From an uncultured Anaerococcus sp. (lineage in GTDB: Bacteria > Bacillota > Clostridia > Tissierellales > Peptoniphilaceae), in assembly GCF_947253225.1 (NCBI RefSeq), contig NZ_CAMXYR010000039.1, positions 1 through 14,336 of the forward strand: DNA of 14,336 nt. The letters are read 5' to 3'. A program made the translations under genes and the position numbers. Of the stretch, positions 1 through 7,059 are shown piece by piece. The notes beneath the pieces are model-generated. The model did no database searches. It saw nothing but the letters and a program-made list of their open reading frames with translations, and was not told the origin of the DNA. Position 1 is the stretch's first letter, and each line of letters starts with the position of its first letter.

Positions 1-48
1 AGATGAGCGCAATAGTCTCGTGGGCTCGGAGATGTGTATAAGAGACAG
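1..48. other. Illumina/Nextera library adapter left on the contig end (not genomic)
   Basis: Bases 30-48 read AGATGTGTATAAGAGACAG, the 19-bp Tn5 mosaic end used in Nextera libraries. Bases 15-29 (GTCTCGTGGGCTCGG) are the rest of the Nextera read-2 adapter. Bases 1-4 (AGAT) match the end of the P7 primer, which leaves bases 5-14 (GAGCGCAATA) in the place and length of a 10-nt i7 index. The order P7 tail, index, adapter, insert is exactly that of a library molecule. Native sequence therefore begins at about base 49 and no biological meaning should be given to 1-48. Confidence 0.97.
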
Positions 49-88
49 ATCATAAGCTTTTTGGGTATCATTAATATGGGAGAAGAAT

Positions 89-466
89 ATGGATATCATA
101 AGCACAAGAATTAATACAGATTTAGAATCTATAAAAAATTTTAATAAGGAAGTTATAGACCTATCCAAAAAAAGATATGCTGATGAGGATCTAATCTTCA
201 AATTGAGGCTTATCTTGGATGAGCTTATAATAAATTCTTACAAGCACGGCAACAAGAAAGTTTTTGACAGGAAAATTGATTGCCTAGTTCTTCTTGACAA
301 TTCCTATCTCTTTGTCAAAATCAAAGATGAGGGCTGTGGGATAGCTTGTGATAAGCAAAGAAACGCTTATGGTGAAAGTGGTAGGGGGATTATGCTTGTT
401 GATGCTCTCAGTGATAAGTTAATTGTTTATGAAAATTCTATTGCTGCCCTAGTTTTTAACAAATAA
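89..466 (+). CDS. Anti-sigma factor / serine-protein kinase-like ATPase (RsbW/SpoIIAB type)
   Basis: A 125-residue GHKL-fold (HATPase_c_2) protein. Visible motifs are the N-box ELIINSYKHG at residues 45-54 (E45, N49, K52, H53, G54), the G1 box DEGCGI at 80-85, and the G2-like box GESGRGI at 95-101. There is no histidine-kinase dimerisation domain, and the length fits RsbW/SpoIIAB-type anti-sigma factors, which bind a sigma factor and phosphorylate an anti-anti-sigma (STAS) partner. The start at 89 has GGGAGAAG (78-85) just upstream. A partner gene would be expected on the 5' side, but only bases 49-88 are genuine there. The gene is followed by a hairpin terminator at 548-573, so it looks like the last gene of its operon. 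Which sigma factor it controls cannot be told; a general family match is secure, the exact role is inference. Confidence 0.8.
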   Translation: MDIISTRINTDLESIKNFNKEVIDLSKKRYADEDLIFKLRLILDELIINSYKHGNKKVFDRKIDCLVLLDNSYLFVKIKDEGCGIACDKQRNAYGESGRGIMLVDALSDKLIVYENSIAALVFNK

Positions 467-547
467 TTTGCAAATTTCCCTAAATTATCTTAGATAGCTT
501 GCAAATTAGTTTATAAATTTAACAAAAAAATTGCGAATAATTCTAGT

Positions 548-573
548 AAACATCCGAAATAGGATGTTTTTTT
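548..573 (+). terminator. Rho-independent terminator after the RsbW-like gene
   Basis: AAACATCC (548-555) pairs with GGATGTTT (562-569) around the six-base loop GAAATA, and a run of T follows to 573. It closes the first transcription unit and lies just upstream of the typA promoter. Confidence 0.85.
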
Positions 574-584
574 ATCTTTTAATA

Positions 585-612
585 TTGATAAGATATTAAC
601 ATGAGATATAAT
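585..612 (+). promoter_or_regulatory. Sigma-A type promoter for the typA operon
   Basis: TTGATA (585-590) and TATAAT (607-612) are separated by 16 bp, close to the vegetative consensus. It sits between the upstream terminator and typA and would give a short leader of about 28 nt. It is the only convincing promoter I see for the eight-gene run that follows. Confidence 0.75.
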
Positions 613-647
613 ATATTGGTAGATTTGTTAGAATGAAAGAAGGTTTT

Positions 648-2471
648 ATGAAAAGAAACGATGTAAGAAATGTAGCTATTATCGCCCACGTAGACCATGG
701 AAAGACTACTCTTGTAGATGGTCTCTTAAAAACTGCTGGTCTGTTTAGAGATAACCAAGAAGTTAAAGAGAGGGTAATGGATTCAAATTCTATTGAAAAA
801 GAAAGAGGAATTACCATTCTTTCCAAGAATACTGCGATTTATTATAAAGATACAAAGATTAATATTATCGACACTCCTGGCCATGCCGATTTTGGTGGAG
901 AGGTTGAGAGAGTTTTAAATATGGCAGAGTCAGTTGTTCTTGTCGTAGACAGCCACGAAGGTCCAATGCCTCAAACTAAGTTTGTACTTAAAAAGGCTAT
1001 CGAACTAGGACTTCCTGCCATTGTCTGCATCAACAAGGTTGACAGACCTGACCAAAGGATCGATGAAGTTGAGGATGAAATTTTAGACCTTTTCATCACT
1101 CTTGATGCTGATGAGTCCTACCTAGAAAGTCCAATAGTCTATGCTTCTGCTAAACTTGGTTGGGCATCAAGCGAAAAAGGTGTGGAAAAATCAGATATGA
1201 CAGACCTTTTGGACACTATTATAGACTATACTCCTGCCTTTGAAGCAGACGAAAATGCTCCTTTCAAGGTCTTAGTTTCTACAACCGACTATAATGAATA
1301 CCTTGGTAGAATTGCCATAGGAAAGGTTGAGTCTGGAGTTATCAAGAAAAACGCCAATGCCGTTATCACCAACTACAACGATCCAAGTAGAAAAATTAAG
1401 TCAAAGATTGTTACTATCTATGAGTTTGATGGCCTAGAAAGAAAAGAAGTAGAAGAATCTAAGTTTGGTTCAATTGTTGCCCTATCAGGTATGGAAGATA
1501 TTAACATAGGGGATACTGTAGGTACAGAAGAAGATAGTGAACCAATTGAGTTTACAAAAATTTCAGAGCCAACCCTATCAATGACTTTCTCTGTAAATGA
1601 TTCACCTTTTGCAGGTCGTGATGGAAAATATGTAACAAGTAGACACCTTAGAGATAGGCTTATGAAGGAAAAGGAAACTGACGTTTCTTTGAGGGTTGAA
1701 ACAACCGATTCAACAGAAGCCTTCAAGGTTTCAGGCCGTGGCGAGCTCCATCTTTCAGTTCTAATAGAAAATCTTAGACGTGAAGGCTATGAATTTCAAG
1801 TTTCAAAGCCTGAGGTAATGTATAAGACAAATGAGTTAGGTAAGAAAATAGAACCAATTGAGATTGCAACTATCGATGTTGATCAAGCTTATTCTGGTTC
1901 AGTTATTGAAAAACTTGGTAGGAGAAAGGGTGAGATGATTGATATGAAACCATCAAGCTCAGGTTATAACAGACTTGTATTTAGGATTCCTGCTAGGGGT
2001 CTTATCGGTTATAGGACAGAGTTTATGACAGATACCAAGGGAACTGGCATCCTAAATTCTGAATTTGAAGGCTATGACCTATACAAGGGAGATATGGACC
2101 ATAGGAGTGTAGGTTCTCTTATAGCTTCTGAAACAGGAATTGCAACAGCTTATGGGCTAAACTCTGCTCAAACTAGAGGTCTTTTGTTCATAGAACCAAG
2201 TGATGAAGTCTATGAAGGACTTGTAGTAGGAATGAACGCTAAGGGTCTTGATATAGATGTAAATGTATGCAAGAAGAAAAAACTAACCAACACTCGTGCA
2301 AGTGGAAGTGATGATGCTATTATGCTTACTCCTGCAAAGAAAATGTCTGTTGAAGAGATGATGGAATTTGTAGAAGAGGACGAACTAATAGAAATTACAC
2401 CAAATAACCTAAGGATCAGGAAAAGAATCCTAGATTCTAATTTAAGGTATAAGTCAAAGAAAAATAATTAG
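648..2471 (+). CDS. typA: Translational GTPase TypA/BipA
   Basis: A 607-residue translation-factor-family GTPase, the usual length for TypA/BipA. It binds the ribosome in the EF-G site and affects 50S assembly and growth under stress or cold. G motifs are all present: G1 AHVDHGKTTL (P-loop around residues 15-21), G2 RGITI near 53, G3 DTPGH at 75-79, G4 NKVD at 129-132 and G5 SAKLG near 170. Domain II, the EF-G-like domains III and V and the TypA-specific C-terminal part are uninterrupted. The frame is open to an ATG at 633, but that one lacks a ribosome binding site; AAAGAAGG (636-643) lies just before ATG 648, and starting there gives the family N-terminus MKRNDVRNVAIIAHVDHG. First gene of a long operon, with the promoter at 585-612. 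Its stop codon overlaps the next gene's GAGG site. Confidence 0.96.
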   Translation: MKRNDVRNVAIIAHVDHGKTTLVDGLLKTAGLFRDNQEVKERVMDSNSIEKERGITILSKNTAIYYKDTKINIIDTPGHADFGGEVERVLNMAESVVLVVDSHEGPMPQTKFVLKKAIELGLPAIVCINKVDRPDQRIDEVEDEILDLFITLDADESYLESPIVYASAKLGWASSEKGVEKSDMTDLLDTIIDYTPAFEADENAPFKVLVSTTDYNEYLGRIAIGKVESGVIKKNANAVITNYNDPSRKIKSKIVTIYEFDGLERKEVEESKFGSIVALSGMEDINIGDTVGTEEDSEPIEFTKISEPTLSMTFSVNDSPFAGRDGKYVTSRHLRDRLMKEKETDVSLRVETTDSTEAFKVSGRGELHLSVLIENLRREGYEFQVSKPEVMYKTNELGKKIEPIEIATIDVDQAYSGSVIEKLGRRKGEMIDMKPSSSGYNRLVFRIPARGLIGYRTEFMTDTKGTGILNSEFEGYDLYKGDMDHRSVGSLIASETGIATAYGLNSAQTRGLLFIEPSDEVYEGLVVGMNAKGLDIDVNVCKKKKLTNTRASGSDDAIMLTPAKKMSVEEMMEFVEEDELIEITPNNLRIRKRILDSNLRYKSKKNN

Positions 2472-2479
2472 AGGTTTGT

Positions 2480-3079
2480 ATGATCAAAAACGCCGAGAGA
2501 AACTTAAGTTTCACCCTAGCTCTAACAAGCATTTTGGTCTTTATCCTGACTCTAGTTGGGGTATTTTTCAACAATGTGTTTGTAGCTTTGATATGGAATG
2601 TTGTTTTTTTAATTTGCTGGCTGTTGATGGTGGTATTTGGCTTTGTTGTAGTATTTGACAAGCATCCCTACAAGTTTTCAATCCTTGTAGCAATTCTTAC
2701 AAGCCTTGCCTTCATAGCCCTTTCAGCCCACGCTATCGTGATACTAGCAAGATTTATTCCCCAACTACCAGATAGGATTGTCTTGCCAAATGCATACCTA
2801 GTTAAGTACAATCAAGTTATCTTCTATACAACCTTGATAGTGGTTTATTTTATCCACTTCATAAATTATGCCAAGCTAAGTCCAACTAGGATAGGAAGAA
2901 AGCTTATAAAGAAAGCCAAGGAAGATACTAAGAAAGTTAAGGATTTTGTGAAGGAAGAAGTAAGTGAAGAAGACCTAGCCATCCTAAATTCCCACCTAGA
3001 GGATGCTAGCGACTCACTTTTTGAAAACGAAGCTTCAAAAGATGAACAAATAGAAAATAAGGATGGATTGGAGGAATAA
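2480..3079 (+). CDS. Uncharacterised four-helix membrane protein
   Basis: A 199-residue protein I do not recognise. Hydrophobic segments at about residues 10-30, 33-58, 65-91 and 111-130 predict four membrane helices, with no cleavable signal peptide. Residues 132-165 are rich in Lys, Glu and Asp, and the remaining tail to 199 is strongly acidic; the Arg/Lys-rich stretch just after helix 4 suggests this tail is cytoplasmic. GAGG at 2471-2474 overlaps the typA stop and serves as ribosome binding site. The stop (3077-3079) abuts the rex start with no gap, so it is co-transcribed and probably translationally coupled to rex. No catalytic motif is visible. The start codon seems secure because nothing upstream in frame is usable. 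Confidence 0.8.
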   Translation: MIKNAERNLSFTLALTSILVFILTLVGVFFNNVFVALIWNVVFLICWLLMVVFGFVVVFDKHPYKFSILVAILTSLAFIALSAHAIVILARFIPQLPDRIVLPNAYLVKYNQVIFYTTLIVVYFIHFINYAKLSPTRIGRKLIKKAKEDTKKVKDFVKEEVSEEDLAILNSHLEDASDSLFENEASKDEQIENKDGLEE

Positions 3080-3715
3080 ATGACCAAGCAAAATATATCA
3101 CTATCAGTTATAAAAAGGCTACCTAAGTATTATAGGTACTTAGAAAGTATCAATGAAAAGGGAATAATTAGAGTTTCATCTAAGGAACTATCAGAAATAA
3201 CTGGTCTTACTGCAAGCCAAATCAGACAAGATTTAAACCACTTCGGCTGTTTCGGTCAACAAGGCTATGGCTACAATGTTTCCGAGCTTATTGAAGAACT
3301 TTCAAAAATTATAGGAGTTGATAAGACCTACTCCATGATTCTTATTGGTTATGGAAACATAGGCCATGCCCTCTACAAGTACAAGTCTTTTAGAGACTTA
3401 GGCTATGAATTTAAGGCTGTTTTTGATAAAGAGGCAAAAAATCTCGAAACTTGTGATGTAGAAGTGAAAGAGATAGAAGAATTGGAGGCCTACCTAAAGG
3501 AAAATCCAATAGATATAGGAATCATTGCCACACCTAAAAATGTTTCCCAAGAGATATGCGATAAGCTCTGTGAGGGAGGAGTAAGGGGCATATGGAACTT
3601 CTCTCCAGTAGATCTAAAGGTAAAAAATGGAGTAGTAATCGAATCTGTCCACCTAGATGAGTCCTTGTTCACCCTAACTTACTTCATGAACTCACCTGAG
3701 GACTTTATATTTTAG
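3080..3715 (+). CDS. rex: Redox-sensing transcriptional repressor Rex
   Basis: A 211-residue protein of standard Rex length. Residues 1-75 form a winged-helix DNA-binding domain (SVIKRLPKYYRYL; LTASQIRQDLNHFGCFGQQGYGY). A Rossmann NAD(H)-binding domain follows with the dinucleotide motif GYGNIG at residues 90-95. The C-terminal part ends in the domain-swapping helix region (ESVHLDESLFTLTYFM). Rex senses the NADH/NAD+ ratio and represses fermentation and anaerobic metabolism genes when NADH is low. The start is fixed by GGAGG at 3070-3074, five bases from ATG. The stop TAG is directly followed by the ATG of the ABC-F gene. Rex beside a YdiF-type ABC-F gene is also seen in Bacillus. I found no convincing Rex operator in the window, so the regulated genes are probably elsewhere. 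Confidence 0.95.
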   Translation: MTKQNISLSVIKRLPKYYRYLESINEKGIIRVSSKELSEITGLTASQIRQDLNHFGCFGQQGYGYNVSELIEELSKIIGVDKTYSMILIGYGNIGHALYKYKSFRDLGYEFKAVFDKEAKNLETCDVEVKEIEELEAYLKENPIDIGIIATPKNVSQEICDKLCEGGVRGIWNFSPVDLKVKNGVVIESVHLDESLFTLTYFMNSPEDFIF

Positions 3716-5635
3716 ATGAACCTTTTAACAGCATCAAACCTCACCAAGTCCTATCCCCTAAGGGATATTTTTGAAAATGTTAGTTTTAAGATAGAAAAAG
3801 GCGACAAGGCTGGCCTTATAGGAGCAAATGGAGCTGGAAAGACAACTCTGTTTAATATTCTTACAGGAGAGCTTGCTGCCGATAGTGGAGAAATCTATAT
3901 AGCAGGTGATGTCAGGGTAGGCTATCTCAAACAGCTCCTAAGCCTTGATTCAGACATGACCATCTACGAATTTGTCCTAGGAGTTTTTGATGATATGATT
4001 AAACTCGAAAGGGAAATGAGAGATTTAGAACACCTTATGGCAGAGGAAGAAGACCCTGACAAGCTAGATACCATAATGAAAACTTATGCTGAAAAGTCGG
4101 ATGAGTTTACCACAAAAAATGGTTATGCGATAAAAAGTGAGATTGAGGGTACTCTCACAGCTATGGGCTTTGATAAGAAAGATTTTGACAAAAACATAGC
4201 CGACCTATCTGGAGGTCAGAAGGCGAGAGTCGAGCTTTGCCACCTGCTTTTGGAAAAGCCCGACCTAATCTTACTAGATGAGCCAACCAACCACCTAGAT
4301 ATTGGAGCTATAAGCTTTCTTGAAACCTTCATCAAAAATTATAAGGGGTCTGTTATAGTAATCTCCCACGACAGGTATTTTTTGGATAATACCGTAAACA
4401 AGGTCTTTATGATGGAAAATGGCAAGCTTACGAGCTATCTTGGCAACTACACAAGCTTTATGGCTCAAAGAAAAAAAGACTTAGAAGTTAGAATCCACCA
4501 ATACAAGTCCCAACAAAAAGAGATTGAAAGACAAGAAGAAATAATAGAAAGACTCAAAAACTTGGGAGGAAGTAAGAGAAAAAGGGGGATTTCTCAGTCA
4601 AGGTCTAGGCAAAAACTCCTAGATAAGATGGTCAAAATCGATAAGCCCATCGAGCTTAGAGATACCATGAATCTCAAATTTACACCGAGAATTCAATCTG
4701 GAGTTGACGTACTCAAAGTAAGGGATTTGGAAAAGTCTTTTGGTCTTGAAGAAATTTTCAAAAATATTTCCCTAGACCTCTATAGGCAAGAAAGATGTGC
4801 AATAATTGGAGAAAATGGAGTTGGCAAAACCACTCTCTTTAGGATAATCATGGGCGAAGAAAGTAGAGATTCCGGACAAGTTAGGATAGGCTCGTCAGTA
4901 AATATTGGCTACTTCGACCAAGAGCAAAAGTCCCTAGATCCTGCCAATACTATCTTTGAGGAAGTTTCCAAGGCCTACCCCATGCTTACAAATTTCGAGA
5001 TAAGATCCTACCTTGCCAAGTTCATGTTCTATGAAGATGATGTTAATAGGCTGGTTGGTGAGCTATCGGGAGGAGAAAGGTCGAGAATCTCCCTCCTAAA
5101 GCTTATGATATCAGATACCAACTTTATCTTGATGGATGAGCCAACCAACCACCTTGACATTGATTCTAAAGAAATCTTAGAAGATGCCATCCTTGACTAT
5201 GAGGGGACAGTCCTAATCATTAGCCACGATAGGTACTTCCTAAACAAGGTTGCAACAAAGATTTTGGATATGAAAAAAGATGGGATGGATGAATACTTAG
5301 GAAATTATTCCTACTATGAGGATAAGCTTAGGCAAAAATCCTTGGAAGAAGTAAATGAGCCTACAGTTACCAAGACTCAGATTAAAAAGCAAAGGCAAAA
5401 AGAAAGTCTTAAAAGAAATGAAGTCAAAAAAATTAAGGCTGAAATCAGAGACTTGGAAAAGGAAATGGAAGCTATAGAAGCAAGGATTTTAGAGCTAACT
5501 GATTTAAGTCTTGAGGAAGGTTTTTATGATAATCAAGACGTAGTTCAAAAAACTTTCAGCGAAATAAAGAATCTTGAAGAAAGAAAAGATGAAATCGACC
5601 ATAAGTGGTTGGAACTTTCTATGGAAATTGAATAA
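3716..5635 (+). CDS. ABC-F family ATPase, YdiF-like (ribosome-associated)
   Basis: A 639-residue protein with two ABC domains in one chain and no membrane segments, the ABC-F layout. Domain 1: Walker A GANGAGKTT at residues 36-44, signature LSGGQ at 164-168, Walker B LILLDEPTNHLD from 184. Domain 2: Walker A GENGVGKTT at 365-373, signature LSGGE at 450-454, Walker B with DEPTNHLD near 473-480. The charged linker between them (about 245-320) is the P-site tRNA-interaction motif region, and residues about 545-635 form a Lys/Glu-rich coiled coil as in the YdiF and Uup types. ABC-F proteins act in the ribosomal E site; some give antibiotic resistance, but nothing here marks this one as a resistance factor. 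ATG follows the rex stop directly (TAGATG); the nearest GAGG (3698-3701) is 14 nt away, so translation probably depends on coupling to rex. Confidence 0.93.
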   Translation: MNLLTASNLTKSYPLRDIFENVSFKIEKGDKAGLIGANGAGKTTLFNILTGELAADSGEIYIAGDVRVGYLKQLLSLDSDMTIYEFVLGVFDDMIKLEREMRDLEHLMAEEEDPDKLDTIMKTYAEKSDEFTTKNGYAIKSEIEGTLTAMGFDKKDFDKNIADLSGGQKARVELCHLLLEKPDLILLDEPTNHLDIGAISFLETFIKNYKGSVIVISHDRYFLDNTVNKVFMMENGKLTSYLGNYTSFMAQRKKDLEVRIHQYKSQQKEIERQEEIIERLKNLGGSKRKRGISQSRSRQKLLDKMVKIDKPIELRDTMNLKFTPRIQSGVDVLKVRDLEKSFGLEEIFKNISLDLYRQERCAIIGENGVGKTTLFRIIMGEESRDSGQVRIGSSVNIGYFDQEQKSLDPANTIFEEVSKAYPMLTNFEIRSYLAKFMFYEDDVNRLVGELSGGERSRISLLKLMISDTNFILMDEPTNHLDIDSKEILEDAILDYEGTVLIISHDRYFLNKVATKILDMKKDGMDEYLGNYSYYEDKLRQKSLEEVNEPTVTKTQIKKQRQKESLKRNEVKKIKAEIRDLEKEMEAIEARILELTDLSLEEGFYDNQDVVQKTFSEIKNLEERKDEIDHKWLELSMEIE

Positions 5636-5683
5636 AGAGATTGAAGCACCTAAGATAGGGTAAGTATATACTAAGGAGGGTTT

Positions 5684-6223
5684 ATGGGAACATTTAAAAG
5701 AATAATATTTTCCATAATGACACTAATACTAATCCTACTGGGTGCTGTTTTTGTATCAGCGGGACTTATAAGAAGTAACCTGCTAGCTTATTTCATCTAC
5801 TATTTAGAAGATTCAAAACTTAGGCTTGGTCTTATGCTTGTAGGTATTGTCTTATTGGTATTTGCAACTTTTATTTTGATAGATCTTATCCTAAGTTCGG
5901 ATGTGGATTTTGAATATCTAAGAAACCAAGAGGACGGCTCAATTTTGGTAAAGAGGAGTTCTCTTGAAAATACCCTAGCCCAGGCAGTAAGAAGAGCTGG
6001 TCTAAAGCCCCTAAGCCAAGATGTGAGAATACTCAAAGGTGGGGAGAAAATCAAGGCTAGTGCCAAGGTTCAAATAGAAAATAACAAAGACTTGAACCTT
6101 CTTACAGACAAGGTCAAAACTGAGGCAAGAAAAGCCCTTGGAGAGCTTACAGGCATTAGTGATATTGACCTAAGTCTGTACTTCCAAAAAATGGAAAAAA
6201 GCTTGGATGAAAAGAAGGGGTAG
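5684..6223 (+). CDS. amaP: Alkaline shock response membrane anchor protein AmaP
   Basis: A 179-residue protein with two membrane helices (about residues 7-29 and 46-70) and a soluble C-terminal domain of about 105 residues of Asp23-like character (KIKASAKVQIENNKD...TDKVKTEARKALGELTGI). This is the AmaP layout: in Staphylococcus AmaP anchors Asp23 to the membrane. A DUF2273 gene and an Asp23/Gls24 gene follow at once, the classic cluster, which strengthens the call. A strong AAGGAGG (5673-5679) sits five bases from ATG. The 48-bp gap after the ABC-F gene contains no well-spaced promoter, so it is probably still in the typA operon. Confidence 0.9.
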   Translation: MGTFKRIIFSIMTLILILLGAVFVSAGLIRSNLLAYFIYYLEDSKLRLGLMLVGIVLLVFATFILIDLILSSDVDFEYLRNQEDGSILVKRSSLENTLAQAVRRAGLKPLSQDVRILKGGEKIKASAKVQIENNKDLNLLTDKVKTEARKALGELTGISDIDLSLYFQKMEKSLDEKKG

Positions 6224-6226
6224 GAG

Positions 6227-6517
6227 ATGGATAAAATTAATAAAGAAAACTCAACAGGACTAACTATCTATGATTTGGAGAAAATAAAGATGGATAGGAA
6301 GGAGCTGGTCAGGCAAAAAAGACTTGCTTTTTACAAGATGAATAAGGGTAAGTTAATAGGAAGTGGTCTTGGTTTGTGTACCTTGATTTGCCTTTTTAAC
6401 TTTGGTTTTTTTAGGACCATTGGCATTTGGCTACTTATGAGTATATCTTATACTATTGGAGCCTACTTTGATAGGGATGTAAGGTATATAAACTTTGTAA
6501 GAAGGTTGTTTAGATAA
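6227..6517 (+). CDS. DUF2273 family small membrane protein
   Basis: A 96-residue protein with two closely spaced membrane helices (about residues 43-60 and 62-81) and a charged C-terminus ending VRRLFR. DUF2273 proteins sit between amaP and asp23 in many Firmicutes and are thought to work with them at the membrane; no molecular activity is established. This copy carries a Lys/Arg-rich soluble N-terminal extension of about 40 residues, longer than I expect for the family. The ATG lies three bases after the amaP stop, with AAGGGG (about 6215-6220) as ribosome binding site, so the two genes are tightly coupled. Confidence 0.82.
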   Translation: MDKINKENSTGLTIYDLEKIKMDRKELVRQKRLAFYKMNKGKLIGSGLGLCTLICLFNFGFFRTIGIWLLMSISYTIGAYFDRDVRYINFVRRLFR

Positions 6518-6529
6518 TAGGAGGAAATT

Positions 6530-6976
6530 ATGACAGAAAATAAGCAAAAACTTGATGAAGTAAAGACAGATAGAGAATTAGAATTTGAGGAAAGCAAGCT
6601 CATAATTGAGGATAAGGTTGTTGCAAAAATAGCGAGAATTGCCATCAAAAGTGTCGATGGTATCCTTGATATGAAGGGAAATATAGCAGATTCAATTGGA
6701 TCTTTTTTCTCAAATTCTTCCGAGCAATCAACAGCTGGAGTTAATGTAGAAGTTGGCGAAAAAGAGGCCAAGGTCAACCTCGATGTAATAATTGAGTATG
6801 GAAAAAACGCAACCAGAATCTTTTCAGATATCCAAAAGGCTGTAAGAGGTAATGTTAAAGAGATGACAGGACTTGATGTAGTAACAATCAACGTAGACAT
6901 AGTTGATGTTATGACAAGAGAAGAATACGAAGAAAAAAAGAAAAAAGAAGCAAGCAAGGTAGAAAGTAGATACTAA
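6530..6976 (+). CDS. asp23: Asp23/Gls24 family envelope stress response protein
   Basis: A 148-residue Asp23/Gls24 family protein (PF03780). It has the family core: an N-terminal strand (SKLIIEDKVVAKIARIAIKS), GI-x-DM (GILDMKG), strands GVNVEVGEKEAKVNLDVIIEYG, and the helix plus strand IFSDIQKAVRGNVKEMTGLDVVTINVDIVDV. The C-terminus is a Glu/Lys-rich tail. Asp23 is a soluble, abundant protein held at the membrane by AmaP and linked to cell-envelope homeostasis and alkaline stress. AGGAGG (6519-6524) is five bases from ATG. With amaP and DUF2273 it forms a three-gene envelope-stress unit inside the operon. The symbol is by family; Gls24 is the enterococcal name for the same type. Confidence 0.92.
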   Translation: MTENKQKLDEVKTDRELEFEESKLIIEDKVVAKIARIAIKSVDGILDMKGNIADSIGSFFSNSSEQSTAGVNVEVGEKEAKVNLDVIIEYGKNATRIFSDIQKAVRGNVKEMTGLDVVTINVDIVDVMTREEYEEKKKKEASKVESRY

Positions 6977-7059
6977 AAAACCAAATGGACTTACTTAGGA
7001 GGCTTATAAGCTGTAGCTAGAGTCTGTACCTAAAATCTTAGGTTTTACTTGGAGGATAG

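Noticed and set aside
465..507. 12-bp palindrome AATTTGCAAATT (465-476) and a second TTGCAAATT copy at 499-507
   Set aside because: Short AT-rich symmetry overlapping a stop codon, with no promoter or gene start near enough to give it a role; could be chance.
508..525. Possible Rex operator ending in TTAACAA upstream of typA
   Set aside because: Only one half-site fits; the other half (AGTTTAT) matches three of seven positions, and the site lies upstream of the terminator at 548-573 rather than at the typA promoter.
633..647. Upstream ATG at 633 as the typA start
   Set aside because: It lacks a ribosome binding site and would place the AAGAAGG used by ATG 648 inside the coding region; family N-termini fit 648.
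5641..5672. Promoter-like TTGAAG and TATATA/TATACT before amaP
   Set aside because: Spacing is 18-20 bp and the predicted transcript start would fall at the ribosome binding site (5673-5679), so it would give no usable leader.
6997..7011. Orphan AGGAGG followed by the palindrome GCTTATAAGC
   Set aside because: No start codon at a suitable distance and no open frame follows; probably chance or a relic.
7028..7043. Hairpin ACCTAA-AATC-TTAGGT followed by TTT between asp23 and the AI-2E gene
   Set aside because: Six AT-rich pairs and a T-run of only three after the stem; too weak to call a terminator and the downstream gene has no promoter of its own.
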